Assembly: GCA_007694035.1 (NCBI GenBank)
Contig: RECM01000147.1
Span: forward strand, 1-32,888
Direction of reading: 5' to 3'
Length of the DNA: 32,888 nucleotides
Source: Balneolaceae bacterium
GTDB taxonomy: Bacteria; Bacteroidota; Rhodothermia; Balneolales; Cyclonatronaceae
Below the pieces are notes generated by a model, which had not been told where the DNA came from, made no database searches, and saw nothing but the letters and a program-made list of their open reading frames with translations. Below, in pieces: positions 15,157 through 23,776 of the stretch (within the stretch, counting starts at the first letter, position 1; the number at the start of each line of letters is the position of its first letter). The position numbers were made by a program, and so were the translations under genes.

Positions 15157-16643
15157 GTATTCTGGCTGCCATAATGATGATGGTGTACGTGACCGGCCTG
15201 GTGATGATCCTGCTGTTCACCTTCATGCAGATTAACCTGGCATACACGTACCGGAAATCTGTTAAAAACGGCTCTTTAACAACTCCATACAAAAAAACCG
15301 GGACGTTCCCTTTTGTGACTGTTCAGCTCCCCGTATATAATGAAAAATATGTGGTTGAGCGGCTTATTCGTTCGGTTGCGCAACTCGACTGGCCGGCCGG
15401 TAAACTTGAAATACAGGTGCTCGACGACTCGAACGACGATACCAGCCGGATTATCGCATCGATGTGCCGTAAACTGAATGCTGACGGAATCAACATCCGG
15501 CATATACAGCGGAACGACCGGACAGGTTTCAAGGCAGGGGCGTTGCAGTATGGGCTGGAAAGGGCGGAAGGGGAGTTTATCGCAATCTTCGACGCCGACT
15601 TCCTGCCGCCGGCCGACTTCCTGCTCAGAACAATTCCCGGGTTCGATAAACCCGGCACAGGTATGGTGCAAACCCGCTGGGGCCACATCAACAGGGATTT
15701 TTCAATTCTCACCAAACTGCAGGCCCTTGCCCTCGATGCCCACTTTACCATTGAACAGCAGGGGAGAAACCAGTCGGGTTACTTCATCAATTTCAACGGA
15801 ACCGCTGGAGTATGGCGCAAATCATGTATTCTGGATGCCGGCGGCTGGCACCACGATACGCTTACCGAAGACCTTGACATCAGTTACAGGGCGCAGCTTA
15901 AAGGCTGGGAATTCCGGTACCTGGGCGGGGTAATCACACCGGCGGAACTGCCTGTTGCCGTATCCGCGCTTAAAACCCAGCAGTACCGCTGGACCAAAGG
16001 AGCAGCTGAAACTGCACGGAAAAACCTGGTGGGGGTGATCCGTTCCAAAATACCGTTTGCCAGGAAGATGCATGCAGTTTCCCATCTGCTGGGCAGCAGT
16101 GTTTTTATATGGATTTTCCTGGTTGGTATAGTAAGTGTGCCGCTCCTTTGGCTGAAATACCTCGGATATATCGATCCGCTTTTCTTTAAACTGGTATCCG
16201 TTTTTATTATCGGATTGCTGCTGTGGATCTATTTTTATGAAACCTCCATGATTGCCGGTCAGCCTGACACGGCAAAACGATGGAAAGCTATGCTCACACA
16301 GTTTCCGCTTTTCCTTGCCGTATCAATGGGATTGGGCTTCCACAACTCCATGGCCGTAATCAGTGGCTATGCCGGACGCAAATCACCCTTCATCCGCACC
16401 CCGAAGTTCAATAATATTCAGGCGGATACATCCTGGAAGTCGAACGTATATATGGTCAAAGAGCTGGGAATGTCAACAATTATAGAAGGCGCCCTTATGG
16501 TCTTTTTCCTGTTTGGAATTATTTCTGCATTCCTGGTCAATGATTTCGGCCTGCTGCCGTTTCATATACTTCTGTTTGCCGGGTATGCTATTCTGTTTTC
16601 GAAAACAATTTATGAGGCCAGCCTGAAGTCAGCAGGGATATGA
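15153..16643 (+). CDS. Membrane GT2 glycosyltransferase, cellulose-synthase/CslA-like
   Basis: 496 aa. N-terminal membrane helix (about 5-28), cytoplasmic GT-A domain and C-terminal helices (about 310-335, 345-365, 385-405, 440-462, 468-485). Processive GT2 motifs are present in order: VLDDSNDDT, FDADFLP, TEDLD and QQYRWTKG (the QxxRW motif that binds the growing glycan). That set defines beta-glycan or glycolipid synthases such as CslA-type glucomannan synthase. No PilZ domain is present. ATGA overlap with the preceding gene by 4 bases indicates translational coupling. Confidence 0.9.
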   Translation: MSILAAIMMMVYVTGLVMILLFTFMQINLAYTYRKSVKNGSLTTPYKKTGTFPFVTVQLPVYNEKYVVERLIRSVAQLDWPAGKLEIQVLDDSNDDTSRIIASMCRKLNADGINIRHIQRNDRTGFKAGALQYGLERAEGEFIAIFDADFLPPADFLLRTIPGFDKPGTGMVQTRWGHINRDFSILTKLQALALDAHFTIEQQGRNQSGYFINFNGTAGVWRKSCILDAGGWHHDTLTEDLDISYRAQLKGWEFRYLGGVITPAELPVAVSALKTQQYRWTKGAAETARKNLVGVIRSKIPFARKMHAVSHLLGSSVFIWIFLVGIVSVPLLWLKYLGYIDPLFFKLVSVFIIGLLLWIYFYETSMIAGQPDTAKRWKAMLTQFPLFLAVSMGLGFHNSMAVISGYAGRKSPFIRTPKFNNIQADTSWKSNVYMVKELGMSTIIEGALMVFFLFGIISAFLVNDFGLLPFHILLFAGYAILFSKTIYEASLKSAGI

Positions 16644-18010
16644 ACCGCTTTGTAACAGGATTTTCAGCGCTGTATGCCCTGTTGCTGGCATTCATGGCTT
16701 ACGGTATACAGCGTGAGCAATTTGTGCTGCTAACCGGTGCATTCACTCTGATGTTCGTACTCATGGCCGCACTGTATTACAGGAGCGACCCTGATACCAG
16801 CCCTGCGGTCTGGATCGCAACCGGTATGATGCTGAGGATGATAGTTCTGTTCGCTGTTCCGGCGCTGAGTGAAGATTATTACCGCTTTATCTGGGATGGG
16901 ATGCTGACAGGTTACGGCATTAACCCGTTTGCCTATACCCCTGCACAGATCATTGATTCCGGGATTCAACTTCCAGCTGTAGCTACGCTCCTTGCCTCGA
17001 ATATGAATTCACCGGAGTATTACAGTATATATCCCGCCGTATGCCAGGGAGTATATGCCGCATCATGGTTCATTGCCGGGGAAAGCATCTTCTGGAATAT
17101 TGTGGTTATCCGTCTCTTTATTCTGTCGGCGGAAGCCGCCACACTGATTCTCATGCGCAAAATAATCATCAGCTATGGCCTCGACGGGCGCAACATGATA
17201 TGGTATGCTCTCAACCCGATTGTAGTACTCGAATTAACGGGCAATCTGCATTTCGAAGCCCTGATGATCTGCTTCCTCATATTCACGTTCTGGCTTTTCC
17301 GCTCGGGCCGTATCTATACGGCAGCGTTAACCTTTGCGCTTGCCGTTCAGGTAAAGCTTGTACCTCTAATACTCATCCCATGGATTTTTTTCAGGCTTGG
17401 TTTCAGAGACGGTCTAAAATGGACCCTGGTAACCGGGGTGATCGTTGCAGCTCTCTTCATCCCATTTCTGAGTGATTCTGTTCTGTCAAACTTTTCCGAC
17501 AGCCTGGCTCTGTATTTCAGGACGTTTGAATTCAACGCGGGGCTCTACTTTGTTATCCGTGAAATCGGATACTGGGTGAAAGGGTACAACATTATAGCAA
17601 GCCTGGGACCTGCCATGGCCATTGCCGGTACGGTTTCCATTATCGCTCTCAGCGTATACCTCAATTACATCCATCGGTCAGGTTTCGCGATTGCGATTGT
17701 ACTCATTTTAACCGCGCATCTCTTTTTCTCAACAACGGTACATCCCTGGTATATAACAACCATCATAGCCTTTTCGGTCTTCACCGGACTTCAGTACCCG
17801 GTTGTCTGGTCGGTATTCCTGCCCCTCAGCTACCATGCCTACAGTCAGTATCCCTATGAAGAATCGGTCCCGCTTGTTATTTTTGTGTATTGCTGTGTGA
17901 TTTCGATCATTCTGTACGATTACATTGTATATCGTGAAAAAGGCAATTTTAAAAATACGGCTGCCGTTGATGAAGAGTCTCTGGCAGACAACAGGTTACA
18001 GGGAAATTAG
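16640..18010 (+). CDS. GT-C polyprenol-phosphate-sugar-dependent glycosyltransferase
   Basis: 456 aa, about ten to twelve hydrophobic helices across the whole length. The first periplasmic loop contains SEDYYRFIWDGMLTGYGINPFAY, the acidic-residue loop motif of GT-C enzymes resembling the mannosyltransferases MptA/MptB and the GT87 group. Further typical positions: NPIVVLELTGNLHFEALM and QVKLVPLILIPW. It would transfer a sugar from polyprenyl phosphate onto an acceptor on the outer face of the inner membrane. The start overlaps the previous stop by 4 bases (ATGA). Last gene of the six-gene operon. Confidence 0.87.
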   Translation: MNRFVTGFSALYALLLAFMAYGIQREQFVLLTGAFTLMFVLMAALYYRSDPDTSPAVWIATGMMLRMIVLFAVPALSEDYYRFIWDGMLTGYGINPFAYTPAQIIDSGIQLPAVATLLASNMNSPEYYSIYPAVCQGVYAASWFIAGESIFWNIVVIRLFILSAEAATLILMRKIIISYGLDGRNMIWYALNPIVVLELTGNLHFEALMICFLIFTFWLFRSGRIYTAALTFALAVQVKLVPLILIPWIFFRLGFRDGLKWTLVTGVIVAALFIPFLSDSVLSNFSDSLALYFRTFEFNAGLYFVIREIGYWVKGYNIIASLGPAMAIAGTVSIIALSVYLNYIHRSGFAIAIVLILTAHLFFSTTVHPWYITTIIAFSVFTGLQYPVVWSVFLPLSYHAYSQYPYEESVPLVIFVYCCVISIILYDYIVYREKGNFKNTAAVDEESLADNRLQGN

Positions 18011-18106
18011 CCTGGCAGGCCATTATTACCCTGATTCACAGAGACACAACAGGGAAGCGGTTATACAACAGGTGCACAATGGTCCGTTTACTTATTAAAA
18101 AGAATT

Positions 18107-18514
18107 ATGAAGGTTAGATATATTCAACCGGCTGTTATTGTGTTTATTGTTATCACTGCGCTCTCATGTGATGATCCTAACAGGCCCGGGAGTGGGCTTT
18201 CCGGTGTGTGGGAAGGAACTATTAACGGGTATTCGCAGGTCTCTATGAACGATACCCAACTGGTTGTAACCCTCACACAGGATGATCGCTCGTTATTCGG
18301 TACCGTTTCCCTGCCTGAAGCTGACAGGGTTCATGCCATCGAAAACGGAAACCTTGATGAATTCTTCATACGGTTCAGTTTTACCAGTGCCGGGTTGATC
18401 ACTTCATTTAACGGCACACTCAAAGGACGAAACATGGAAGGGACGTGGGTGCTGAGGCAGGGACAGGAAACTATAGAATCAGGCAGCTGGCAAGTCAGAT
18501 TTGTATCCAGATAG
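18107..18514 (+). CDS. Small lipoprotein, unknown function
   Basis: 135 aa. Signal peptide with lipobox ITALSC, lipidated Cys at residue 21. The mature part is a small beta-rich domain (LSGVWEGTINGYSQ, LVVTLTQDDRSLFGTVSLPE, FNGTLKGRNMEGTWVLRQG) with repeated G-x-W/G-x-L strand patterns reminiscent of lipocalin-like or avidin-like small barrels. It starts 97 bases after the GT-C gene, so it may have its own promoter. No specific role can be assigned. Confidence 0.8.
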   Translation: MKVRYIQPAVIVFIVITALSCDDPNRPGSGLSGVWEGTINGYSQVSMNDTQLVVTLTQDDRSLFGTVSLPEADRVHAIENGNLDEFFIRFSFTSAGLITSFNGTLKGRNMEGTWVLRQGQETIESGSWQVRFVSR

Positions 18515-18580
18515 TGCACACAGGCCGATTACGAAATAAAATCAACAGTGTTTTAATTTCTGAATAAGCCCTGATCCCGG

Positions 18581-18622
18581 TTAATACTCTCAGGCTAATC
18601 CGGCTAAATTTCAGAGTATTAA
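18581..18622. terminator. Candidate bidirectional terminator hairpin between convergent genes
   Basis: TTAATACTCT (18581-18590) is exactly inverted as AGAGTATTAA (18613-18622) around 22 bases. It sits in the 115-base gap between the convergent lipoprotein and GT2 genes. Neither side has a strong T-run, so termination is inferred from position and the perfect 10-bp stem. Confidence 0.45.
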
Positions 18623-18629
18623 TTCCTGC

Positions 18630-19652
18630 TTAAAATTCAGAATATTTCTTTTTGCCCTGCACAAAGTACTTCCAGACTACCGATCCTTTCCACAGCACTT
18701 CCGGATCTGCTTTAATTGTTCTTTGCTTCTTCAATTGTTTCCTTTGACGTCTGAGTTCAGGCAGCCAGCCGATAAATGAAAAATGGGAATGGAATATAGC
18801 TTTGAAAACAGTGAATTCACCTAAAAAGAGTGACCTCACAGCCGATACATAGTCCAGCATAATCCTTACAGGCAGCCTGGTAAGCAGCGATTCTGCCGTC
18901 ATATTCCGGTACATCATGGCAAGATTGTTCCGGTAGTTAAAATAGACCTTGCGGTACGACCCCGTTGGCAGTGATCCACCCCCAAGATGATACACAGTGC
19001 TTTCGGGGCAGTACCTGATACTGTACCCGGTGTTCAGGAACCGCCAGCACAGATCAATCTCCTCCATATGGAATTCGAACTGTTCTTCAAAACCTCCGTA
19101 ATCGATAAAAAGTTGTCTGTTCACAGCGAACGCCGCTCCACTCGCCCAGAAAATTTCGGCCTCCTCATCGTACTGGCCTGTATCTTTTTCCAGGGAATCG
19201 AAAACCCGGCCCCGGCAGAAAGGATACCCGAATATATCGACCAGGCCACCGGCCGCTCCTCCATACTCGAAGTGATCGGGTTGTTCAACTGAACGCAATT
19301 TGGGCTGAACCACGGCAATATTATCATCACTTCTGATCAGCTTCATTACTGGATCCAGCCAGCCCTCACTCACTTCAACATCGTTGTTCAGGATCAAAAT
19401 GTATTTACCCAAAGCCTGTTCCGCAGCCAGATTGTTGCCTTTACAGTACCCGTAATTCTCGTCTAAAAGCAGGTGCCGGAACCGCGGATAACTCTCATGC
19501 ACATATTCAGCGGTACCATCGGTAGATGCGTTATCAGCAATAATAATTTCGGCGTACCCGGGTGTAAATTTATCGACAGAAGGCAGAAATTTTTTTAAAT
19601 GATGCAGCGCATTCCAGGTGAGAATAATTATGCTTATTTCGTGTTCTTTCAC
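18630..19652 (-). CDS. GT2 glycosyltransferase (rhamnosyltransferase/WbbL-like)
   Basis: 340 aa from a GTG start at 19652. GT-A fold start ISIIILTWNALHHL, IIIADNASTDGTAEYV, DENYGYCKGNN and the donor/metal motif ILNNDVEV near residue 95. Later come FWASGAAFAVNRQLF and FHMEEIDLCWR, the E-D region typical of rhamnosyl- and related surface-glycan transferases. The C-terminal ~90 residues hold amphipathic helices and basic residues (RRQRKQLKKQR). It lies alone, divergent from the YfcE-type gene. Probably builds a cell-surface polysaccharide or glycolipid. Confidence 0.9.
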   Translation of the reverse strand: MKEHEISIIILTWNALHHLKKFLPSVDKFTPGYAEIIIADNASTDGTAEYVHESYPRFRHLLLDENYGYCKGNNLAAEQALGKYILILNNDVEVSEGWLDPVMKLIRSDDNIAVVQPKLRSVEQPDHFEYGGAAGGLVDIFGYPFCRGRVFDSLEKDTGQYDEEAEIFWASGAAFAVNRQLFIDYGGFEEQFEFHMEEIDLCWRFLNTGYSIRYCPESTVYHLGGGSLPTGSYRKVYFNYRNNLAMMYRNMTAESLLTRLPVRIMLDYVSAVRSLFLGEFTVFKAIFHSHFSFIGWLPELRRQRKQLKKQRTIKADPEVLWKGSVVWKYFVQGKKKYSEF

Positions 19653-19765
19653 AAGTAAAGGTGTATTAAATTCGTTTTATATTTCATCTGTACGGCAATA
19701 AAAATTTTGATTTGACCTGTAACCAAAATACATTCTCTCCTGTAATATTTGACCAACTAAAATAA

Positions 19766-20296
19766 ATGAAAAAAATTGGACTGATCTCCGATACGCACGG
19801 TTATTTGGATCCCAGGGTTAAAACGTATTTTGAAAATTGTGATGAAATCTGGCATGCCGGCGACTTCGGAACTTACAAAATTGTAGAGCAACTTCAGAAG
19901 ATCGCTACCGTGCGGGGTGTTTACGGGAATATCGATGGAAGCGACATCCGGTCTGAATTCCCTCAATCGCTTCGGTTTGAACTCGAAGGGGTAGATATCT
20001 TCATTACACACATCGGCGGCAACCCGGGCCGGTATGCACTGCCCTGTAAACAGGAACTTGAGGATAATCCGCCCGATGTTATGATCTGCGGACATACCCA
20101 CCTGCTAAAAATTGCCAGAGATAAGAAAAACAACAATTTGCTCTACATAAATCCTGGTGCGGCCGGTAAGCAGGGTTTTCACATGATCCGTACAATCGTA
20201 CGATTTGACCTGGACCAGGGGCGGATATCCAACATGGAAGTAATCAACCTTGGCGGCCGGACAAAAAACGAAACTATTACCCGGAAAAACGTCTGA
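19766..20296 (+). CDS. YfcE/MJ0936-type metallophosphoesterase
   Basis: 176 aa. Metal-binding motifs in order: ISDTHG (7-12), HAGDFG (31-36), VYGNID, THIGG and CGHTH (near 110). It matches the small single-domain phosphodiesterases of the YfcE group, which hydrolyse phosphodiesters in vitro; the in vivo substrate is mostly unknown. An AATATTTG sequence at 19744-19751, seven of eight positions of a -7 box, ends 14 bases before the ATG. It converges with the desaturase gene with only 10 bases between stops. Confidence 0.93.
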   Translation: MKKIGLISDTHGYLDPRVKTYFENCDEIWHAGDFGTYKIVEQLQKIATVRGVYGNIDGSDIRSEFPQSLRFELEGVDIFITHIGGNPGRYALPCKQELEDNPPDVMICGHTHLLKIARDKKNNNLLYINPGAAGKQGFHMIRTIVRFDLDQGRISNMEVINLGGRTKNETITRKNV

Positions 20297-20306
20297 CAGA
20301 ACCCGT

Positions 20307-21782
20307 TCAGTTATCTCTCTGAAACAGTGTTACGGCATGACGGGCTGAAAGTACGGTCAAAGGGATTCCCCCACCCGGATGGGTAGATCCGCCTGTAAGA
20401 TAAAGGCCCCTGATGCTTCTGGCCTTGTTCGCCGGGCGGCGGAAAGCCGACAAGCGATCATTTGAGGATGTTCCGTAGATACTGCCGCGGTTTGACCGGT
20501 AATTCTCATAGAAATCGGCAGGTGTGATAATCGATTGAACCCGTAGTGAGTCGCCAAGGCCCGTGAGCCCGCGCTGTTCAAGCTGTTTGATGATAAGCAG
20601 GGCATACCCGTCTTTTTGCGATTCCCAATCGGAATCAGCCGTAAGGTAAGGTGCATTCACAAGCACAAACAGGTTCGACATACCCGCCGGCGCGTGGCCC
20701 GGTTCGGTGTGCGATGTGTTGGCCACGTAGATCGTTGGGTCCTCCGAAGGCCTCATATGCACAAACAGGTCGTCGAATTCCTTCTTGTAATCGCCGGAAT
20801 AAAAGATGGTGTGATGACCAAGGCTGTCAAATTTCCGGTCGCTACCCAGCAGCAAAACGAATCCGGAACAGGAGGGTTCGGCCTTCTCAACCTTGCGCCG
20901 CATCCTCCTGTCTGCCATGTTGCCGGTAAGCAGGTGGCTGTACGTCTCGGCAGCATCACTGTTTGAGAATACGGCATCGCAGGTGATTTCCTCGCCCGTA
21001 CCGGTGATTACGCCCTGAACTGTACGATCCTTTCCCGTTATTTGCCTTACTGACTCATTGTAGCGGAATTCAACACCGAGTTCCGAACCAAGCCGTTCAA
21101 GTGCTTCAGCCAGTGAATAGAGGCCTCCATTCAGATAGTACCCGCCAAGGGTCAACTCTACATGTGGAATTACATTGAGCGTTGCCGGGGCAAGAAAGGG
21201 ACTGGAGCCGTTATAGGTTGTAAAGCGTTTGAAAAACATCCTCATATAATCGCTCCGGAATACCCGGTCAACCCGTTTGCTTACGGTGGTTAGCGCGTCA
21301 ATTTTCAGAAGGTCAGCAAAATTAAGATTCCTGAAATCGGAGAAACTGTACAGCGGATTTTCAAGAAACGAACCGGTGGTTCGTTCATAGATTTTTTCAC
21401 AATACCCGAGAAAATCGATGTAGGCATCGGAATCTTCCGGGGCAATACGCCTGATTTCCTGCAGCGTTTTCTCCCGGTCTGCGTAACAGTTGAAGATGGT
21501 TCCATCGGCATAGTGATATCGGCAGATCTGGTCGAGCGGGATCAGATTAACATAATCAGACAGTTTTTTCCCGCAAGTGCCGAATAGGTCTTCAAGAACG
21601 AAAGGCATGGTCATAAGGCTGGGACCGGTATCAAACCGGAATCCGTCACGGCGAAATTCATTCATTTTGCCACCTGCCCGGGCATTGCGTTCAATAACTG
21701 TAACGCTGTGTCCTTTTGCGGCAAGCAGGGCGGCGGCCGACAGCCCGCCGATGCCGGCACCAATTACAAGTATCTTTTTCAT
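20307..21782 (-). CDS. Carotenoid desaturase/oxygenase of the CrtI/CrtD/CrtP family
   Basis: 491 aa. FAD-binding start KILVIGAGIGGLSAAALLAAKGHSV, then the family stretches RFDTGPSLMTMP and GGYYLNGGLYSLAEALERLG. The C-terminal signature is YLTGGSTHPGGGIPLTVLSA. The HPGGGIP form (rather than HPGAGIP of phytoene desaturase) is more like CrtD or CrtP enzymes that act on hydroxylated or C30 carotenoids, so I leave out a gene symbol. It starts 7 bases after rlmD and is the last gene of that operon; no crtB or other carotenoid gene is in the window. Confidence 0.88.
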   Translation of the reverse strand: MKKILVIGAGIGGLSAAALLAAKGHSVTVIERNARAGGKMNEFRRDGFRFDTGPSLMTMPFVLEDLFGTCGKKLSDYVNLIPLDQICRYHYADGTIFNCYADREKTLQEIRRIAPEDSDAYIDFLGYCEKIYERTTGSFLENPLYSFSDFRNLNFADLLKIDALTTVSKRVDRVFRSDYMRMFFKRFTTYNGSSPFLAPATLNVIPHVELTLGGYYLNGGLYSLAEALERLGSELGVEFRYNESVRQITGKDRTVQGVITGTGEEITCDAVFSNSDAAETYSHLLTGNMADRRMRRKVEKAEPSCSGFVLLLGSDRKFDSLGHHTIFYSGDYKKEFDDLFVHMRPSEDPTIYVANTSHTEPGHAPAGMSNLFVLVNAPYLTADSDWESQKDGYALLIIKQLEQRGLTGLGDSLRVQSIITPADFYENYRSNRGSIYGTSSNDRLSAFRRPANKARSIRGLYLTGGSTHPGGGIPLTVLSARHAVTLFQRDN

Positions 21783-21789
21783 GCCGGAA

Positions 21790-23205
21790 TCAACCGGATT
21801 TATGTAAAGTTAGTTTCGCTACCGATTCTATATGATAGGTCTGCGGAAACATATCAACGGGCTGAACGGCATCAACCCGGTATTTTTCGCTCAGCAAGGC
21901 CAGGTCGCGGGCCTGCGTTGCACTGTTACAGCTCACATATACAATTGTTTTTGCTTCTGTTTCGAGCATGGTTGCAATTACATCAGGATGCATTCCGGCC
22001 CTTGGTGGATCGGTTATGATCACATCGGGTTTGCCGTATTTGTCAAACAGCTCAGTTGTAAAAGAATCTTTCATATCACCCGTTTCAAAGCGGCAGTTTG
22101 AAACCCCGTTTTCAGATGCGTTTTCCCTCGCCTTGAGTACCGATTCACGATTGATTTCTATACCAACGGCCGTTTTACATTGACCGCTTACAAAAAGGGT
22201 GAGCGAACCCACACCGCAATAGAGATCATAGACCAGTTCACCGCCTGTGAGGCCGGCATAATCCAGGGCTACCTGATACAGTTTTTCGGCCTGCCTGGTG
22301 TTGGTCTGAAAGAAAGTGTTCGATGAAATGTTGAACCTGTAGCCCCCGATCGTTTCTGTTATATAGCCCGGGCCATGCAGTATGTTTTCATAACGCCCCT
22401 CGGAAGCAGGCGACCAGGTGTCGTTAACATTGTTCACCACAGAGGTGATTTCCGGGAAGTTGGCCAGCAGGGCAGAGGTCAGATCGCTCATAATATCTGG
22501 TGAGTCTTCGTAGGTAACGATATTTACCAGCAGATCGCCCGAATATATGGCATTGCGGATCATCACATTCCTGAAAAACCCCTCGTGTTTGACGACGTTA
22601 TAGGGGGGAATATCATTTCTGATGGCATACTGCCTCACAAAATCCATGATTTGCCATGATATGGGAATCTGAAGATGGCACTCATCCAGATTCAGAATCC
22701 TGTCATAACGCCCGGGTATGTGCATGCCGGCCGCAATATCCTTATCGGGAACCGGTTCACCCGAGGCGATTTCCTCATCGGTAAGCCAGCGGCGGTCGCC
22801 GAAGGTATACTCCATTTTGTTGCGGTAGTACAACTGCTCATCCGATCTGAGTGCAGGCAGTACGTCAACATCTGTAAGGCCCCCGATCCTGTGAATATGG
22901 TCTTTTACATGTTTATGTTTGAAGCGGAGCTGCTCTTGATAGGTAACGTGCTGCCAGGTGCAGCCGCCACAGATGCCGGCATGGCTGCAAACGGGTTCTG
23001 TTCGCACATCTCCGGCCTGGATTACCCGCAGCAGCTTGCCTTCAAGGAATTTTTTTTTCCGTTTTATAACGCGGGCTTCAACAACGTCTCCGGGAGCGCT
23101 ATTTTTAATGAATACGACCTGCTCACCAATCCTTCCAAGCCCCTTGCCTTCGTAGGCAGCGTCAGTTATCGAAACGGTAATTTCCTGTCCCTTTTTAATA
23201 TGCAT
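21790..23205 (-). CDS. rlmD: 23S rRNA (uracil-C5)-methyltransferase, RlmD/RumA type
   Basis: 471 aa. N-terminal TRAM domain (residues 1-60: AYEGKGLGRIGEQVVFIKNSAPGD). 4Fe-4S cysteines follow at 73, 79 and 82 (CSHAGICGGC), with a later CHLQ giving the fourth. C-terminal SAM-dependent domain has YDLYCGVGSLTLF, ITDPPRAG and the catalytic cysteine in VYVSCNSATQARDL. It methylates a uracil in 23S rRNA; U1939 is the usual target of this type but RlmC-like specificity cannot be excluded. The start shares one base with the preceding cNMP-domain stop (TGATG). Confidence 0.92.
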   Translation of the reverse strand: MHIKKGQEITVSITDAAYEGKGLGRIGEQVVFIKNSAPGDVVEARVIKRKKKFLEGKLLRVIQAGDVRTEPVCSHAGICGGCTWQHVTYQEQLRFKHKHVKDHIHRIGGLTDVDVLPALRSDEQLYYRNKMEYTFGDRRWLTDEEIASGEPVPDKDIAAGMHIPGRYDRILNLDECHLQIPISWQIMDFVRQYAIRNDIPPYNVVKHEGFFRNVMIRNAIYSGDLLVNIVTYEDSPDIMSDLTSALLANFPEITSVVNNVNDTWSPASEGRYENILHGPGYITETIGGYRFNISSNTFFQTNTRQAEKLYQVALDYAGLTGGELVYDLYCGVGSLTLFVSGQCKTAVGIEINRESVLKARENASENGVSNCRFETGDMKDSFTTELFDKYGKPDVIITDPPRAGMHPDVIATMLETEAKTIVYVSCNSATQARDLALLSEKYRVDAVQPVDMFPQTYHIESVAKLTLHKSG

Positions 23206-23759
23206 CAGGACAAATTTTCCTCGTTTTGATGGCCCGACTTCCTGTAGAATTCTTCAAGTATGAGGCTGTAGGCGAACGTTTTGCCTGTCACTTTCTCAAG
23301 GTTCTGAATGGTTGCCTGAAGTTGTCGGGCCAGCAATATGTTCAGCATCTCATGAAGTTTGATGGCAATTTTGGGGTGCCTGTCCTGCAGGCGTTCCAGG
23401 TCCGGGCGAAAAAATCCGAGCAGCTTTGTTTCGGTTACACATCGCGCTGTGGAAAGTCGTCTCATTTCATGGCTTAATGACAGCATTCCGAATGCTTCAG
23501 GTGCCGAAAGTAAAAAAATCTCGGGTGGAATATCGCCTTCGCCATCAACCTTTAATTCGACTTCGCCTGCCTCAATCAGGTACATACCTGTGCCGGGGTC
23601 GCCCTGATAGTAGATGTACTCATCGGCTTTGTACGATCTGCTGTGGCATAACTGAAGAAATTCATACCGTTCAGCTGCCGACAGATTTTCAAGAAATGAA
23701 GCCTTGAAAATCAGACGGGCCTGCGCTTTGATCCGTTCCAGCTTTTTTGAGTTGAACAT
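23205..23759 (-). CDS. Stand-alone cyclic-nucleotide-binding-domain protein
   Basis: 184 aa. Residues about 18-130 are a CRP-like beta-roll (FKASFLENLSAAERYEFLQLC, DEYIYYQGDPGTGMYLIEAGEVEL, AFGMLSLSHEMRRLSTARCVTETKLLGF). The phosphate-binding cassette corresponds to FGMLSLSHEMRRLSTA; it has FGxL and RxxTA-like residues but not the canonical RAA(T/S). A C-terminal helix follows (PKIAIKLHEMLNILLARQLQA), with no helix-turn-helix, so it should not bind DNA itself. It lies between the outer-membrane assembly gene (17 bases upstream) and rlmD (one-base overlap). Function unknown; possibly a cNMP sensor acting through a protein partner. Confidence 0.88.
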   Translation of the reverse strand: MFNSKKLERIKAQARLIFKASFLENLSAAERYEFLQLCHSRSYKADEYIYYQGDPGTGMYLIEAGEVELKVDGEGDIPPEIFLLSAPEAFGMLSLSHEMRRLSTARCVTETKLLGFFRPDLERLQDRHPKIAIKLHEMLNILLARQLQATIQNLEKVTGKTFAYSLILEEFYRKSGHQNEENLS

Positions 23760-23776
23760 GATTGAATATTATGTGG

